From: Prorocentrum cordatum
Taxonomy: Eukaryota; Sar; Dinophyceae; Prorocentrales; Prorocentraceae
Length of the DNA: 64,000 nucleotides
Assembly (NCBI GenBank): GCA_963575745.1
Contig: CAUYUJ010021060.1
Coordinates: 562,245 to 626,244 of the forward strand
Direction of reading: 5' to 3'
Shown here: one piece after another, positions 27,285 through 35,890 of the stretch
How positions within the stretch are numbered: the stretch's first letter is position 1
Layout: every line of letters begins with the position of its first letter
Translations under genes and position numbers: made by a program
Notes under the pieces: model-generated
What the model was told of the DNA's origin: nothing
Databases searched by the model: none
The model's input: the letters and a program-made list of their open reading frames with translations, nothing else

Positions 27285-29526
27285 AGAGCGCGATCTCAGC
27301 CCCGGCCCGGCAACGGCTCACGGCTTCTTTAGCGCCTGCCCCTGGACCGCCAGGCCCATAGGTGACGGCAGCCATGGCCAGGTGCCCCGACGGCAACTCC
27401 CTAAGTTTGTGCCTGGCCTTGCTGATCGCACCAAGTGTGATCTCGGCCTCTTTCATGTGGATGTGGGCCTCGAGGGCCTTCAGGGCTCCGCCCGAAATCA
27501 GTGGTGGTACGTCCTCGTCCACCAAACTGATCCTAATCACGGCTCCCTTGCCGTCCCATTCCATGGGCAGCAACAGCGCCTGGGAGCTGTAGATCGTCTT
27601 CCCAGGTCCGAAGCGGTACGGCTCGCGTTCCGCGACGGTTTCGAGCTCGATGCCACAATACTTCCTAACGTAAACGGCCAGGCGCCGGTACCACCGGAGC
27701 CCTGCCACGGACTTAGCACACGCCGTGTCCACGACGATCAGCCAGACGGCGTCACCCGTCTCTGCTACGAGCACGGACATCGGATGTCCTGTGGCGGCTT
27801 GAAGGTTGGAAGAAGGAGGGGAGGAGCATGGAGAAAAGGCCTGAACACTCTCCTCTCTCCCGCGGAGCTCGATTATCGTCGCACCAGGTGCTGCCTCCAG
27901 CAGCTGGTCTTTCTTCGAAGCGGCTGGCCCTTTGTCGCACCGGCTGGGATTGTCGCACCGGCTGGGACTGTCGCACCGGCTGGCACACGGCTCGTGGCAT
28001 TCTCGCTCTTCCCCGTCGGTGGAGCTTTCTCCTCCTCCTGCTCCTGTTCCTGCTCCTACTCCTCCGTAATGGAAGGGGGGGGAGAAAAGGAGCGAGGAGG
28101 GGTTTTGAGGTCCTTTTTCGCGCTCCGCCGCCAGCGCCGCTGGCTCCGCCAAGTCAACCTCCCGCTCCGCGGGCTTGTCCACGCGGGCCACGACCCGCGT
28201 GCCCTTGCCTTCCGCGCCAGCCGCTTTCCCAGCCGCGCCGGCCTTCCCGGGCGCCCGGGGGCACTCGGGATCGTCCTTCCAGTGGCCCAGCCTGCCACAT
28301 CGCTTACACGGGAGCGTCAGCTTGAGCTTCCTGACGCGCTCGGAATCGGCACCTCGGCCTCCGCCAGCCCTGCCGCCAGGTCCGCGGTAGAAGTCACGCG
28401 CCTTCTCGGCCTCGGCGCGTGCTTTCTTAGCCTGCGTCATGAGCACTTCGTTTTCTGTGAGGAACGCCTGGAGCTCTTCAGGCACCATATCGTTCTCCGC
28501 GATACTCGGGTCCACGTCCGCCTCCACCTCCGAATCAGGCTCCTCGTAGCCGTCATCCTCCTCAGCGGATGTGCCGAAGCCCGCGGCGTCGGCGCCGTCG
28601 CCCTCAGCCTCGGCTTCGGCGTTCTCGGTTGCGTGAACCTTTCGGGCACCGCCCCTGCCCAGAGGTTTACCCGGCCTCCGCCGATTCCTGTTCACGTACT
28701 CGCGGTTGACTCCGCTGAATGGCGCCGCCGCCCGGGTCCTCAACATGGAGACGCGGGGAATGCAAGCCTTAGCCGAATCGCGGAGCTTCTCGTAAACCAG
28801 CTCGTTGCCAGCACCAGTGATGATCTGGCTCTCCTTGTCGCCGCCCACGCGCAGTTTCTTCAAGAAGTAGTGGGCTTTCAAATGCCTGTTGAGCGGTTCC
28901 TCCATCGACTCTTCGAGCTCGCGCACTTTGGCCTCATACCGCGTCTCGAAGTCCAGGACCTCCTCGCCAGCATTTCGGCTAAGCTTTTCGACGAACTCGT
29001 CTACGAGCGTACCGACCTTCAACGTCTCCTGTTGGTCGTACCTCTCATGGAGGTAGCGTAACAACACCCGGACGCCGTCCGGCCTAGCGAGGCTCTCGGG
29101 ATCGAGGTTCTCCGTTTTGGCTTCCGCGTCTCCCTTGAGTCTCGAGAGAAGTCGCCCACCCCGACGCTCGGGAGGGATGGCCGTGTTCAGCTCGAAGATC
29201 TTCACGCGACGCTCGTACGTCCTCAGAGGCACGGCCTTCCCGTCCCATTGGGGCACGAACTTCTCGTCGCCGCGTTCTTGTCCTGAGGTCCCGCCGTAAC
29301 CGCTAGACCGTGGATGCCAAGCGCGTTGTCCCCAGTCGTCAGCCCAGGCGTAGTCCAGCCAGTACTGGCCCGCGCTCGTCTCTGGAGGCTGCCCCCACTC
29401 CTCAGACCAGGGGCGGACCTGCCAGGACCAACCCGCAGAAGCACGCTGCCCATCACCTCCCAACCCTCCGGAGGTGCAGCGCGCATCCCAAACCTCGGGT
29501 TCTGGTTGAGTGCCCTGCCCACTCAA
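26908..29526 (-). CDS. Copia gag and aspartic protease
   Basis: After a Trp-rich N-terminus, residues about 95-265 form the helical capsid-like region (PLRTYERRVKIFEL ... YFLKKLRVGGDKES). A CCHC knuckle lies at 407-422 (CKRCGRLGHWKDDPEC; the last spacing is six rather than the usual four). An 18-bp triplication gives SRCDSP/SRCDNP/SRCDKG repeats near 518-532. The protease active site is Asp600 in LIVVDTACAKSVAGL (D-T-A, equivalent to D-S/T-G-A). The frame beyond about residue 770 is out of phase with the SAP-like continuation. The nominal start is TTG; the same phase continues right to an ATG at 29853, interrupted by one TAG at 29614-29616. Confidence 0.88.
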   Translation of the reverse strand: MSGQGTQPEPEVWDARCTSGGLGGDGQRASAGWSWQVRPWSEEWGQPPETSAGQYWLDYAWADDWGQRAWHPRSSGYGGTSGQERGDEKFVPQWDGKAVPLRTYERRVKIFELNTAIPPERRGGRLLSRLKGDAEAKTENLDPESLARPDGVRVLLRYLHERYDQQETLKVGTLVDEFVEKLSRNAGEEVLDFETRYEAKVRELEESMEEPLNRHLKAHYFLKKLRVGGDKESQIITGAGNELVYEKLRDSAKACIPRVSMLRTRAAAPFSGVNREYVNRNRRRPGKPLGRGGARKVHATENAEAEAEGDGADAAGFGTSAEEDDGYEEPDSEVEADVDPSIAENDMVPEELQAFLTENEVLMTQAKKARAEAEKARDFYRGPGGRAGGGRGADSERVRKLKLTLPCKRCGRLGHWKDDPECPRAPGKAGAAGKAAGAEGKGTRVVARVDKPAEREVDLAEPAALAAEREKGPQNPSSLLFSPPFHYGGVGAGTGAGGGESSTDGEERECHEPCASRCDSPSRCDNPSRCDKGPAASKKDQLLEAAPGATIIELRGREESVQAFSPCSSPPSSNLQAATGHPMSVLVAETGDAVWLIVVDTACAKSVAGLRWYRRLAVYVRKYCGIELETVAEREPYRFGPGKTIYSSQALLLPMEWDGKGAVIRISLVDEDVPPLISGGALKALEAHIHMKEAEITLGAISKARHKLRELPSGHLAMAAVTYGPGGPGAGAKEAVSRCRAGAEIALYGRGHGSAHEAVRRALYTDGRPDDDDDDELAATNATAAPVGPGAGQRTRAGAIFGASGTRARADAAMAPDCRAVPQRGCEGECGHSTGIHGLEGLVSGVVGGLLGAGGPDPPPEGGRAAKHLADA

Positions 29527-29613
29527 CGAACCCCAACTGCCACTCCAGCTTTCGCTGCTTCCCCACGGTTGTGGGGTCCACCAGGAGACGCCGTCCCCCC
29601 ATGAGGCACCGCC

Positions 29614-29853
29614 CTACCATCTGGATCGCAATGATCCGTCTCCGCCCGCTCCGCGGGCCTCGGAGGCGCCGCCTCCAGAAGGAACTTCAGGCTCGGCGCG
29701 CCGCGCCGCTTCCCCTTGGGTTGCTGCCCAAGGGTCCCAGTCGTGAAACCACCGCTGCGTGGCATCGTCCCCCGCCGCAGCCGCGGCGGCTACTCCCTGC
29801 GCCGCAGGGTCCGCACCCTGCTCCGCAGGGGCACCAATGAAAGCCTCAAACAT
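29614..29853 (-). CDS. N-terminal gag segment cut off by a TAG
   Basis: This frame is in the same phase as the main gag frame and starts at an ATG about 85 bases after the primer-binding site, which is where gag should begin. Its Trp-containing text (WFHDWDPWAATQ) matches the style of the main gag N-terminus (WSWQVRPWSEEWG). A single TAG ends it; readthrough would give one continuous gag. I infer a nonsense mutation in this copy. Confidence 0.6.
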   Translation of the reverse strand: MFEAFIGAPAEQGADPAAQGVAAAAAAGDDATQRWFHDWDPWAATQGEAARRAEPEVPSGGGASEARGAGGDGSLRSRW

Positions 29854-29938
29854 CCCACACCGTGGGCAACCACACCGTGGCTACACCCGTCGCGCCCCAG
29901 CGACGGATACCGTGCCGTGGATCGAACCCGCTCGGTAG

Positions 29939-29949
29939 CTCCGCTACCA
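29939..29949 (-). other. Primer-binding site of the LTR element
   Basis: On the minus strand TGGTAGCGGAG begins four bases after the 5' LTR. It is close to the initiator-tRNA-Met complement commonly used by Ty1/copia elements (TGGTAGCAGAG). The next bases include GGGTTCGATCC, so complementarity may extend to the tRNA T-arm. Confidence 0.65.
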
Positions 29950-29953
29950 ATAC

Positions 29954-30106
29954 TGAAGTGAAGATACTTTTTCCTCACAAGCGGGCCAGGCAAGCGGTAG
30001 CCGCGCACCTGCCCGACTAATGCCCTAAGCAGCCCCTCCGCCCTCTCGTCGGGGCCGCCAGAGCCGAAAAGGCTCCGGAGGAGCATCGCAAGAGACAACT
30101 TCAACA
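29954..30106 (-). repeat. LTR, right copy (5' LTR of a minus-strand element)
   Basis: The 153-bp partner of the left LTR, with four T-to-C differences and no gaps. On the minus strand it should contain the promoter; no TATA box was obvious. Confidence 0.9.
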
Positions 30107-30109
30107 CTG

Positions 30110-30590
30110 TTCATGGTGACGATGATGATGATGATGGTGATGAGTTGGTGATGATGATGGTGCTGATGATGCTGATGCTGGTGATGCTGTTGCTGCCGCT
30201 GATCATGTTGATGATGAAACTGGTGCTGAAGCTGATGCTGATGCGGTTGTTGATGATGACGATGCTGATGATGATGATGCTGCTGATTCTGACTATGATT
30301 ATGCTGCTGATTATGATGCTGATGATGCCGAACATGCTGCTGATGATGATGATGTCGATGTTGCTGCTGCGGATGATGATGGTGGTGATTGGGATGGGAT
30401 GCTGATGCTGTTGGCTGTTGCTGCTGATGATGACGATGGTTATACCACGTCTGCGGATGCGGTTGCTTCCGCTGATGCTGCTGGTGACAGGGAGGATCAT
30501 AAAGGTACTGCTAATGATAATGATGATGCTGATGTTGCTGCTGATACTGCTTCTGCTGACGACGCTGATTATAATGCCACTGATGCTGCT
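30110..30590. repeat. GAT/GCT-rich array, right insertion flank
   Basis: GAT, GCT and GTT triplets with frequent interruptions resume right of the LTR element. This is probably the same array as 19.73-20.12 kb, split by the insertion. Confidence 0.85.
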
Positions 30591-30705
30591 CCTCTCGCCG
30601 CACGCAGCTTCGCCTCACCCGCACCCACGGCACGAACACGAAGCCGAAGCAGATTTCCCAGTGCGGAATCTCCGTTTCACTTCTATCTCAACCCCGAAAC
30701 TTCGA
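30591..30705 (-). repeat. Dispersed repeat, inverted relative to 33.5 kb
   Basis: The reverse complement of this stretch aligns by eye with 33505-33615: GAAGTGAAAC, GGGAAATC, CTTCGGCTTCGTGTTCG and GAGGCGAAGCTGCGTG occur in the same order with moderate divergence. Confidence 0.65.
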
Positions 30706-31740
30706 TGACTCAGTTGTTTCGGACTGGCGCGTGTGAGAGTGACCTGAGGTGGTCACGGGGGAGTGGGGAACCTCTAGGGAAAACCTTCGGCACAAGCCCG
30801 CAATCTTGACGGATTTGATCCTTATCTTCCATCTTGCACGTCTCCTTCAGGAGGGGCAGAAGTGCCCATGTGCAAAAGATGACGCACAGATGATTTTGGG
30901 AGGCGGAGGCTAGGCAGACCTCCTTCCGTTTTTTGGGGCGGCCGCTAATGTATATGTTCATGACATTGGTGCATGCGTAGTTTCGTGTACTGGTGCTTTG
31001 GTGCAAGCGGATGGACTCTGTCGTTCAACTACGCAGGCACACGTGCACGTAAGCGCCCACTCGCATGTACGTGTGCGCGCGAGTGCGACTATGCAGGTAT
31101 ATTCTTACAATCATGTTTACGTGCAGGTCAATGTTGTGCATGCGTCTATCCGTGCAGCTGCACTCGAACCAGTCTTAATGGTATATCCTCGCGAGAGCGC
31201 ACCAGAAGTGTCTGCAGAAGATTTTAGGCACAGGATCTGGTGCACAGCGGCAGTGTCAGCGGTCCCGGCAGCGGCAGCAGCACTAGCGGCAAGAGTCAGA
31301 CTAGCTTTCGCATGAGGGTTGGCATGCGTCCCAAACGACGCTCTCGAAGTGCTGGCACTGCCCAGTGAGGGGGGAAGCTATGGAGAATGGGCGGGTCGAG
31401 GGGGTGGACGAAGGCAGCGGCAGAAAAGCAGCGTGCGTGAGGCTGTGGTAGCAGTGTTGGCCCCCCCCCCCGCGCGAGCAGTGGAGACTGTGCCAACCAA
31501 TGTGGTTGCAGCGTCGTCGGCGGTGCCAGTATCACCGATGCCGGTGTCTTGAATAGCTCTGTATTGCTCAGGGCGTAGCGCCAGGGACGCGTTGCGGCCA
31601 TGGCGTCCTCGCAGATGCCGCGGCGAGTGGCTGTGGTCGCTCGCGCTCCATCCAATCAATTATCTGCACTCGCTGCTGAGCACACCATTGGCCAGGGAGG
31701 CAGGGAGGGCGGGAGGGAGCACTAGAGAGTGGCAGTGACT
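30706..31740. other. No recognisable gene
   Basis: Mixed-composition sequence with alternating GTGC/ACGT motifs at 31020-31130 and a poly-C run near 31461. Frames on both strands are short and carry no recognisable motif. Confidence 0.3.
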
Positions 31741-31744
31741 TGAA

Positions 31745-31822
31745 GAAAGGGGTAGAGAGAGAGAGAGGGAGGGAGAGGGAGAGAGAGGGAGGGAGAGGGA
31801 GAGATGGAGAGAGAGAGGGCAA
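31745..31822. repeat. GA-rich purine tract
   Basis: GAGA and GGGA units run for about 75 bases on the plus strand. Confidence 0.85.
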
Positions 31823-32570
31823 GCTAGGTGCGCTTGTGCCTTATCTGATATATCCTATCCCTCCCTTCCACCCCTTCCCGTGTCGCTGGGTTTTCTTTAT
31901 CCGCGGACGCGTGGCATAGCCGTCCTGCGACTCACACAGAAAGACCACTTGGTTTTACGCGCAATCGGAAACAGGGGAGCTGCGTGCACAGGAGGAGGAG
32001 GAGGAGGTGGCGGGTGAGCAGGAGGATGGGCGGGAGGAAGAGGATGAGGATGAACAGCAGCAGGAACTACAGCGGAAGGATCGGGAGGGAAAGGATTACC
32101 AGGGGAAGGCGGGGGGGGGAAAGGAGGGCGGCGACAACGATGAAGAACTATTCGGAAGCAGAAAACGTGGCCCGCGCTGGGGCAAGATGAACAGCAGCAG
32201 CAGCAGCAGGAACTGGAGTACAAGAAGCGGGAGGAACAGGAGGACAAGGGGAAGGCGGAGGAAGGGAAATGATGGGGGCGACCACAATGAAGCAAAAGTC
32301 GGATGCAGAAAAGTGACTCGCTCTTGGGCGAGAGCGCTATTCTGAACGACGGGAGCAACGCGCCGATCCGAACATGAGGCCCGCACTGAAGCGGGAACAC
32401 CATTATGATACACTGGAAACAGTTGGGCTGCAGAAACCAACAGAAAAATAACTGTATGTGTGTGTGTGTGTGTGTGAAAACCAGCAAGCGGAGGGGGAGG
32501 GAGATCTTCCGGACAACTTCACGGGAGGAGGGAGAGTGGTTTTCATATTGTTCCACTGTAGAGGGGTAGA
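31823..32570. other. No recognisable gene
   Basis: Purine-rich AGGAGGAGG/AACAGCAGCAG stretches (31990-32330) decay into mixed sequence, with a short TG run at 32458-32476. Frames here mirror the composition. Confidence 0.35.
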
Positions 32571-32572
32571 GG

Positions 32573-32574
32573 GG

Positions 32575-32613
<39 letters not shown>
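32573..32613. repeat. GGCA tetranucleotide microsatellite
   Basis: About ten GGCA units on the plus strand. Confidence 0.95.
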
Positions 32614-32614
<1 letters not shown>

Positions 32615-32696
32615 TAGGGAGAGCGAGCTGGTGGTAGGGTTGGTGGAAGGAGGGCGCGAGGCCGGCTAGGGAGGCAGGATGGGGGCGTGGTGGGGT

Positions 32697-33115
32697 CAGA
32701 TGCCTTGCTCCCTCCTTCCTCACCCCCGCCCCGTCCTCCCACCTGCCTCCCTCCCTCCCTTCTCCTCGTAAGTTCCCTGCTGCTTCCCTCATTTCATCCT
32801 TCTCCCCTCCCTGGTCAAACTTTTCCCTGTCCTCCCTACTCCTGGCTCCCTTCTGTCTCCTGCCTCCCGCCTCCTGTCTTCTCGTGCTCTCCTTCCTCCT
32901 CCTCCTCCTCTTCCTCCTCCTCCGCCGTCTTGCCTACTCCTTCTTCCCTCCTTCCTTCCCCGCCTGTTTCTCCTCATATACTCAGCCCTGTCTCATGCCT
33001 CATGAGTCCTCCGTCCTCCGCCCTCCTTCCTTTCTCCTCCAGCGTCTGTCCTCCTCCTGTGATCCCTCCTCCCTCCCCGCATATACCCCTCCGACATTGT
33101 CCCCTTCTGTCTGTC
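32697..33115. repeat. Pyrimidine-rich CCTCC / CTCCTC tract
   Basis: About 400 bases of CCT, CTC and TCC with little G or A on the plus strand. The Ser/Pro-rich frame across it is composition-driven. Confidence 0.7.
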
Positions 33116-33235
33116 GTTTACTTCGCCCTCTCGCCCTCCGCCGACTTCATGTGCATTTCGGAGCGCTTTGCTATTACTGCCCGAATGTATTTCCTACCCG
33201 TTGTGGGGTCGACAGTGTGTATGTATATGCGTTCG

Positions 33236-33500
33236 CCTCTCTCTCTCTCTCTTTTTGTTTTCTCTCTCTCTAGATACACGTTTTTTGTTTTGCTCTCTCT
33301 CTCTCTCTCTCTATATATATAGGTATGTACATGTATATGTGCATTTATATATGACCGATGTTTGCATACGTATATCTGTATGTGTATACACATATACATA
33401 TGCACATATATATACATATATATATATACATCGATATATATATATATCGATATATATATATACACATACACATATATATATGTATATATATATATATATG
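33236..33500. repeat. CT tract followed by TA-rich dinucleotide repeats
   Basis: CTCTCT runs (33236-33312) lead into TATA/CATA/GTATAC repeats up to 33500, including mirrored ATATCGATATAT blocks. It is the most AT-rich stretch of the window. Confidence 0.9.
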
Positions 33501-33504
33501 TAGC

Positions 33505-33615
33505 GGAGGTTGTGGGGTGAGATCGAAGTGAAACAGACCTCCCACGGGGAAATCGCTTTCGGTTTTGTGTTCGCGTCGCGCGTACGGGCGAGGCGAAGCT
33601 GCGTGGGCGGGCGAG
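33505..33615 (+). repeat. Dispersed repeat, partner of 30.6 kb
   Basis: This is the inverted partner of 30591-30705. It starts right after the TA repeat and ends before the GGTGTCCCGAT array. Confidence 0.65.
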
Positions 33616-33689
33616 CGGAATGAACCCGCCGTGGCTATGGCGAAACCGGGCCAAATGTTGCTTTGCCCCCTAGTTGGCCGACGATGGCC

Positions 33690-34260
33690 AGGGGGGGTCC
33701 CGATGGCGTCCCGAAGGTATCCCAATGGTGTCCCGAAGGTGTCCCGATAGTGTCCCGATGGTGTCTCGATGGTGTCCCAATGCTGTCCCGATGGTGTCTG
33801 TACGGTCTCCCGATGGTGTCCCGATGGCGTCCCGATGGTGTCGTGTCCACATGGTGTCCACATAGTGTCCCGATGGTGTCCACATGGTGTCCTGATGGTG
33901 TCCCGATCGTGTTCCGATAGTTAGATCGATAGTGAGACTTATAGTGAGGCCGAGAGTGAGATCGATAGACAAATAGTGGACGGATGAACCACACTGGTGT
34001 CCCGATGATAGCTCGATGGTGTCCCGATGGTGTCCCGATGGCGTCCTGACGGTTTCCAGATGGTGTTCCGATGGTGTCCCGATGGTGTCCCGATGGTGTT
34101 CCGATGGTGTCCCGATGATGTCCCGATGGTGTCCCGATGGTGTCCCGATGGTGTCCCGATGGTGCCCCGACGGTGTCCCGATGGCGTCCCGGTGGTGTCC
34201 CGATGGTGTCCCGATGGTGTGCACATGGTGTGCACATGGTGTCCACATGGTGTTTCGTGC
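33690..34260. repeat. 12-bp GGTGTCCCGAT-type tandem array with a unique spacer
   Basis: ATGGTGTCCCG units of 12 bases repeat about 18 times before 33910 and about 20 times after 34010. A spacer rich in GATCGATAGTGAG separates them. Because the period is a multiple of three, all frames stay open (GVPMVSRWCPD and its variants), which is not evidence of a gene. Confidence 0.95.
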
Positions 34261-34261
34261 T

Positions 34262-34925
34262 GGTGTCGCTTGCTTTGTTGCCGCCGATTGGCTAGGCTCT
34301 TCCAGCCGAGGCTGCATGATGCACTGCTACTGCTGCGTGCTGCTCGTTCGCGATTCCCCGCTCATCACCAGCATGGCCGCCATGCATCGTCATCATGACA
34401 ATCGCCATCATGCATCGTCGCCAGCATCGTCATCATGCATCGTCACTAGCTCGCGAGCGCATCACCAGCATCGTCACCGTTACAACGATCACAGTTGTTG
34501 GCCCACCCACACGAAACCTCCTCATCACCCAAAGGGTGGTCGTTTGGTATATGCATTTGTATTCATATACACATCACAGACGGCACACACACGCTCCGTC
34601 TGTCTCTCTCTCTCTCTGTCTTGGTCTTTTGGGCGCTCTGTCTGGTTACATCCCTCCCCCTTGTTTCGCATCTTTCTCGTTACAATGTGATTCTCCCCTT
34701 CTCTTCCTTCACCCGTCACCTTTTTCAGTCCTTCCGTTCCTCCGTCCCCCCTGTGCCCCCTACTCTCCTTTCTTTACTTGTCCCTTCCCCTCTCCTATTT
34801 TCTGATCTCATTTCCGGTCTTTCTCTTTGTTTTTTTGTAAATGCTTTTGTTTCCCGTCTCCGTCGATTTCTCTACCTGTATACATCCTCCTGTCATCGTG
34901 GACATGATTCCTTCCACCTCTCCTC
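34262..34925. other. No gene before the amine oxidase motif
   Basis: This holds a CATCGTC/CATCATG-rich patch (34375-34460), a short CT run and a pyrimidine-rich stretch (34680-34830). The segment CCCAAAGGGTGGTCGTTTGG and the following ATATGCATTTGTATTC resemble 110-185 near the window start. Confidence 0.4.
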
Positions 34926-34929
34926 TTCG

Positions 34930-35009
34930 GTTGGTGGTGGAATGGCTGGCTCCATGTGCGCCCTGGTGCTCCGCAATCGAGGCATCCAGCCGACTATCCT
35001 GGATTCCGG
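34930..35009 (+). CDS. Candidate exon with the FAD/NAD-binding motif of an amine oxidase
   Basis: The translation VGGGMAGSMCALVLRNRG then IQPTILDSG is a textbook N-terminal dinucleotide-binding beta-alpha-beta: GxGxxG-type glycines, then an acidic residue ending beta-2 (Asp of LDSG) that would hold the ribose of FAD. In renalase-like amine oxidases this is the first domain. A GT lies right after the codon for the final Gly (35010-35011) and could be a splice donor. Upstream the frame stays open but reads poorly. A matching C-terminal half lies 10.5 kb downstream on the same strand, so I infer one split gene; middle exons were not found, and a processed or broken gene is possible. Confidence 0.5.
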
Positions 35010-35011
35010 GT

Positions 35012-35500
35012 GGGCTGATTCTCTTGTCGTGTGTCTTTTCGCTGCTTCTTTTGATGGGTCAGGCTGAAGAAGAGGAGGATGAGGAGGAGGAACCGAACTG
35101 GGAGGAATGATATCGAGGACGAGGGAGCAGAGGAAGAGTGGACGACTGCTGTATGTTGATTTCTAGAGCTTGTTGTTCAGATCATGCCCTCTCTGTCCGA
35201 GCACGCCCTCGCACCCACTGCAGTGGGACACTTGCGCAGATGCAGGAGCGCCTCACTCCAGATACCCTGGCGCTCGTGCCGACGCGCATGGACTTGCACA
35301 CGTTTGTTGTTTTGTGTTGCACCCAGCCCCACCGCACAGCGGTTAAGCCTGTGGACGCGCCCTGAACGCACGCGCATACGTTCGCGCAAGCGCGCGGAGC
35401 GAGCACGCGTGAGGAGCGTCGCGCCGATGCGGGCACACAAAGTCACGCGAAAACGCGCGCGGACGCAATGACTCGCGGGTACATTCGTTCACATGAGTAG
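35012..35500. other. No recognisable gene (intron of the amine oxidase if that gene is real)
   Basis: Mixed GC-rich sequence with CGCGC-rich patches at 35380-35470 and no motif on either strand. Confidence 0.3.
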
Positions 35501-35504
35501 GATG

Positions 35505-35600
35505 ACGAGGAGGAGGAGGAGGAGGAGGAGGAGGAGGAGGAGGAGGAGGAGGAGGAGGAGGTGGACGGGGAGGAGGGGGAGGAGGAGGAGGAGAAGGAGA
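35505..35600. repeat. GGA microsatellite
   Basis: About 20 pure GGA triplets (35508-35560), then a decayed continuation to 35600. Confidence 0.95.
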
Positions 35601-35779
35601 CTGCCCACCGGAGAACGAGTGAAAGTCATTGCTCCACCTCGCCTGATCGCGCTTGCCGGGCCAGGCGGAAGCCAGGCGGGCGCGCACACGGCGCGTTGTT
35701 CCTGCGGGTGACAGACGCGGGGGGCCCGCTGGCGGTGGTGGCGCGGCAGCTTGAGTCACACAAGCTGGCGGGCGCGGAT

Positions 35780-35837
35780 GGTGGTGGTGGTGGTGAGGAG
35801 GAGGATGAGCATGATGATGAGGGTGAGGCGGGGAAGG

Positions 35838-35890
<53 letters not shown>

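Larger units (their letters stand above)
20123..30106 (-). mobile_element. Ty1/copia-class LTR retrotransposon, about 10 kb, frame-disrupted
   Basis: Two 153-bp direct repeats bound a minus-strand unit with a primer-binding site, gag with zinc knuckle, aspartic protease, a SAP-like linker, a methyltransferase-like domain, integrase, reverse transcriptase, RNase H and a 3' gag-like region. Integrase before RT is the Ty1/copia order. The reading frame changes at least five times and has two in-frame stops, so the copy is likely inactive unless some indels are assembly errors. Both flanks are GAT repeat; the eight bases next to each LTR (CTGTTGAT and CTGTTCAT) nearly match. LTR identity near 97% implies a fairly recent insertion. 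Confidence 0.92.

Noticed and set aside
29900-29950. Possible tRNA gene (B-box-like GGTTCGATCC on the minus strand)
   Set aside because: No A box, anticodon arm or full cloverleaf could be built; it lies at the primer-binding site of the LTR element and is better read as complementarity to the primer tRNA.
33663-34317. Repeat proteins such as (GVPMVSRWCPD)n and (GTPSGHHRDTI)n
   Set aside because: The 12-bp array is a multiple of three, so every phase is open on both strands. There is no unique N- or C-terminal domain.
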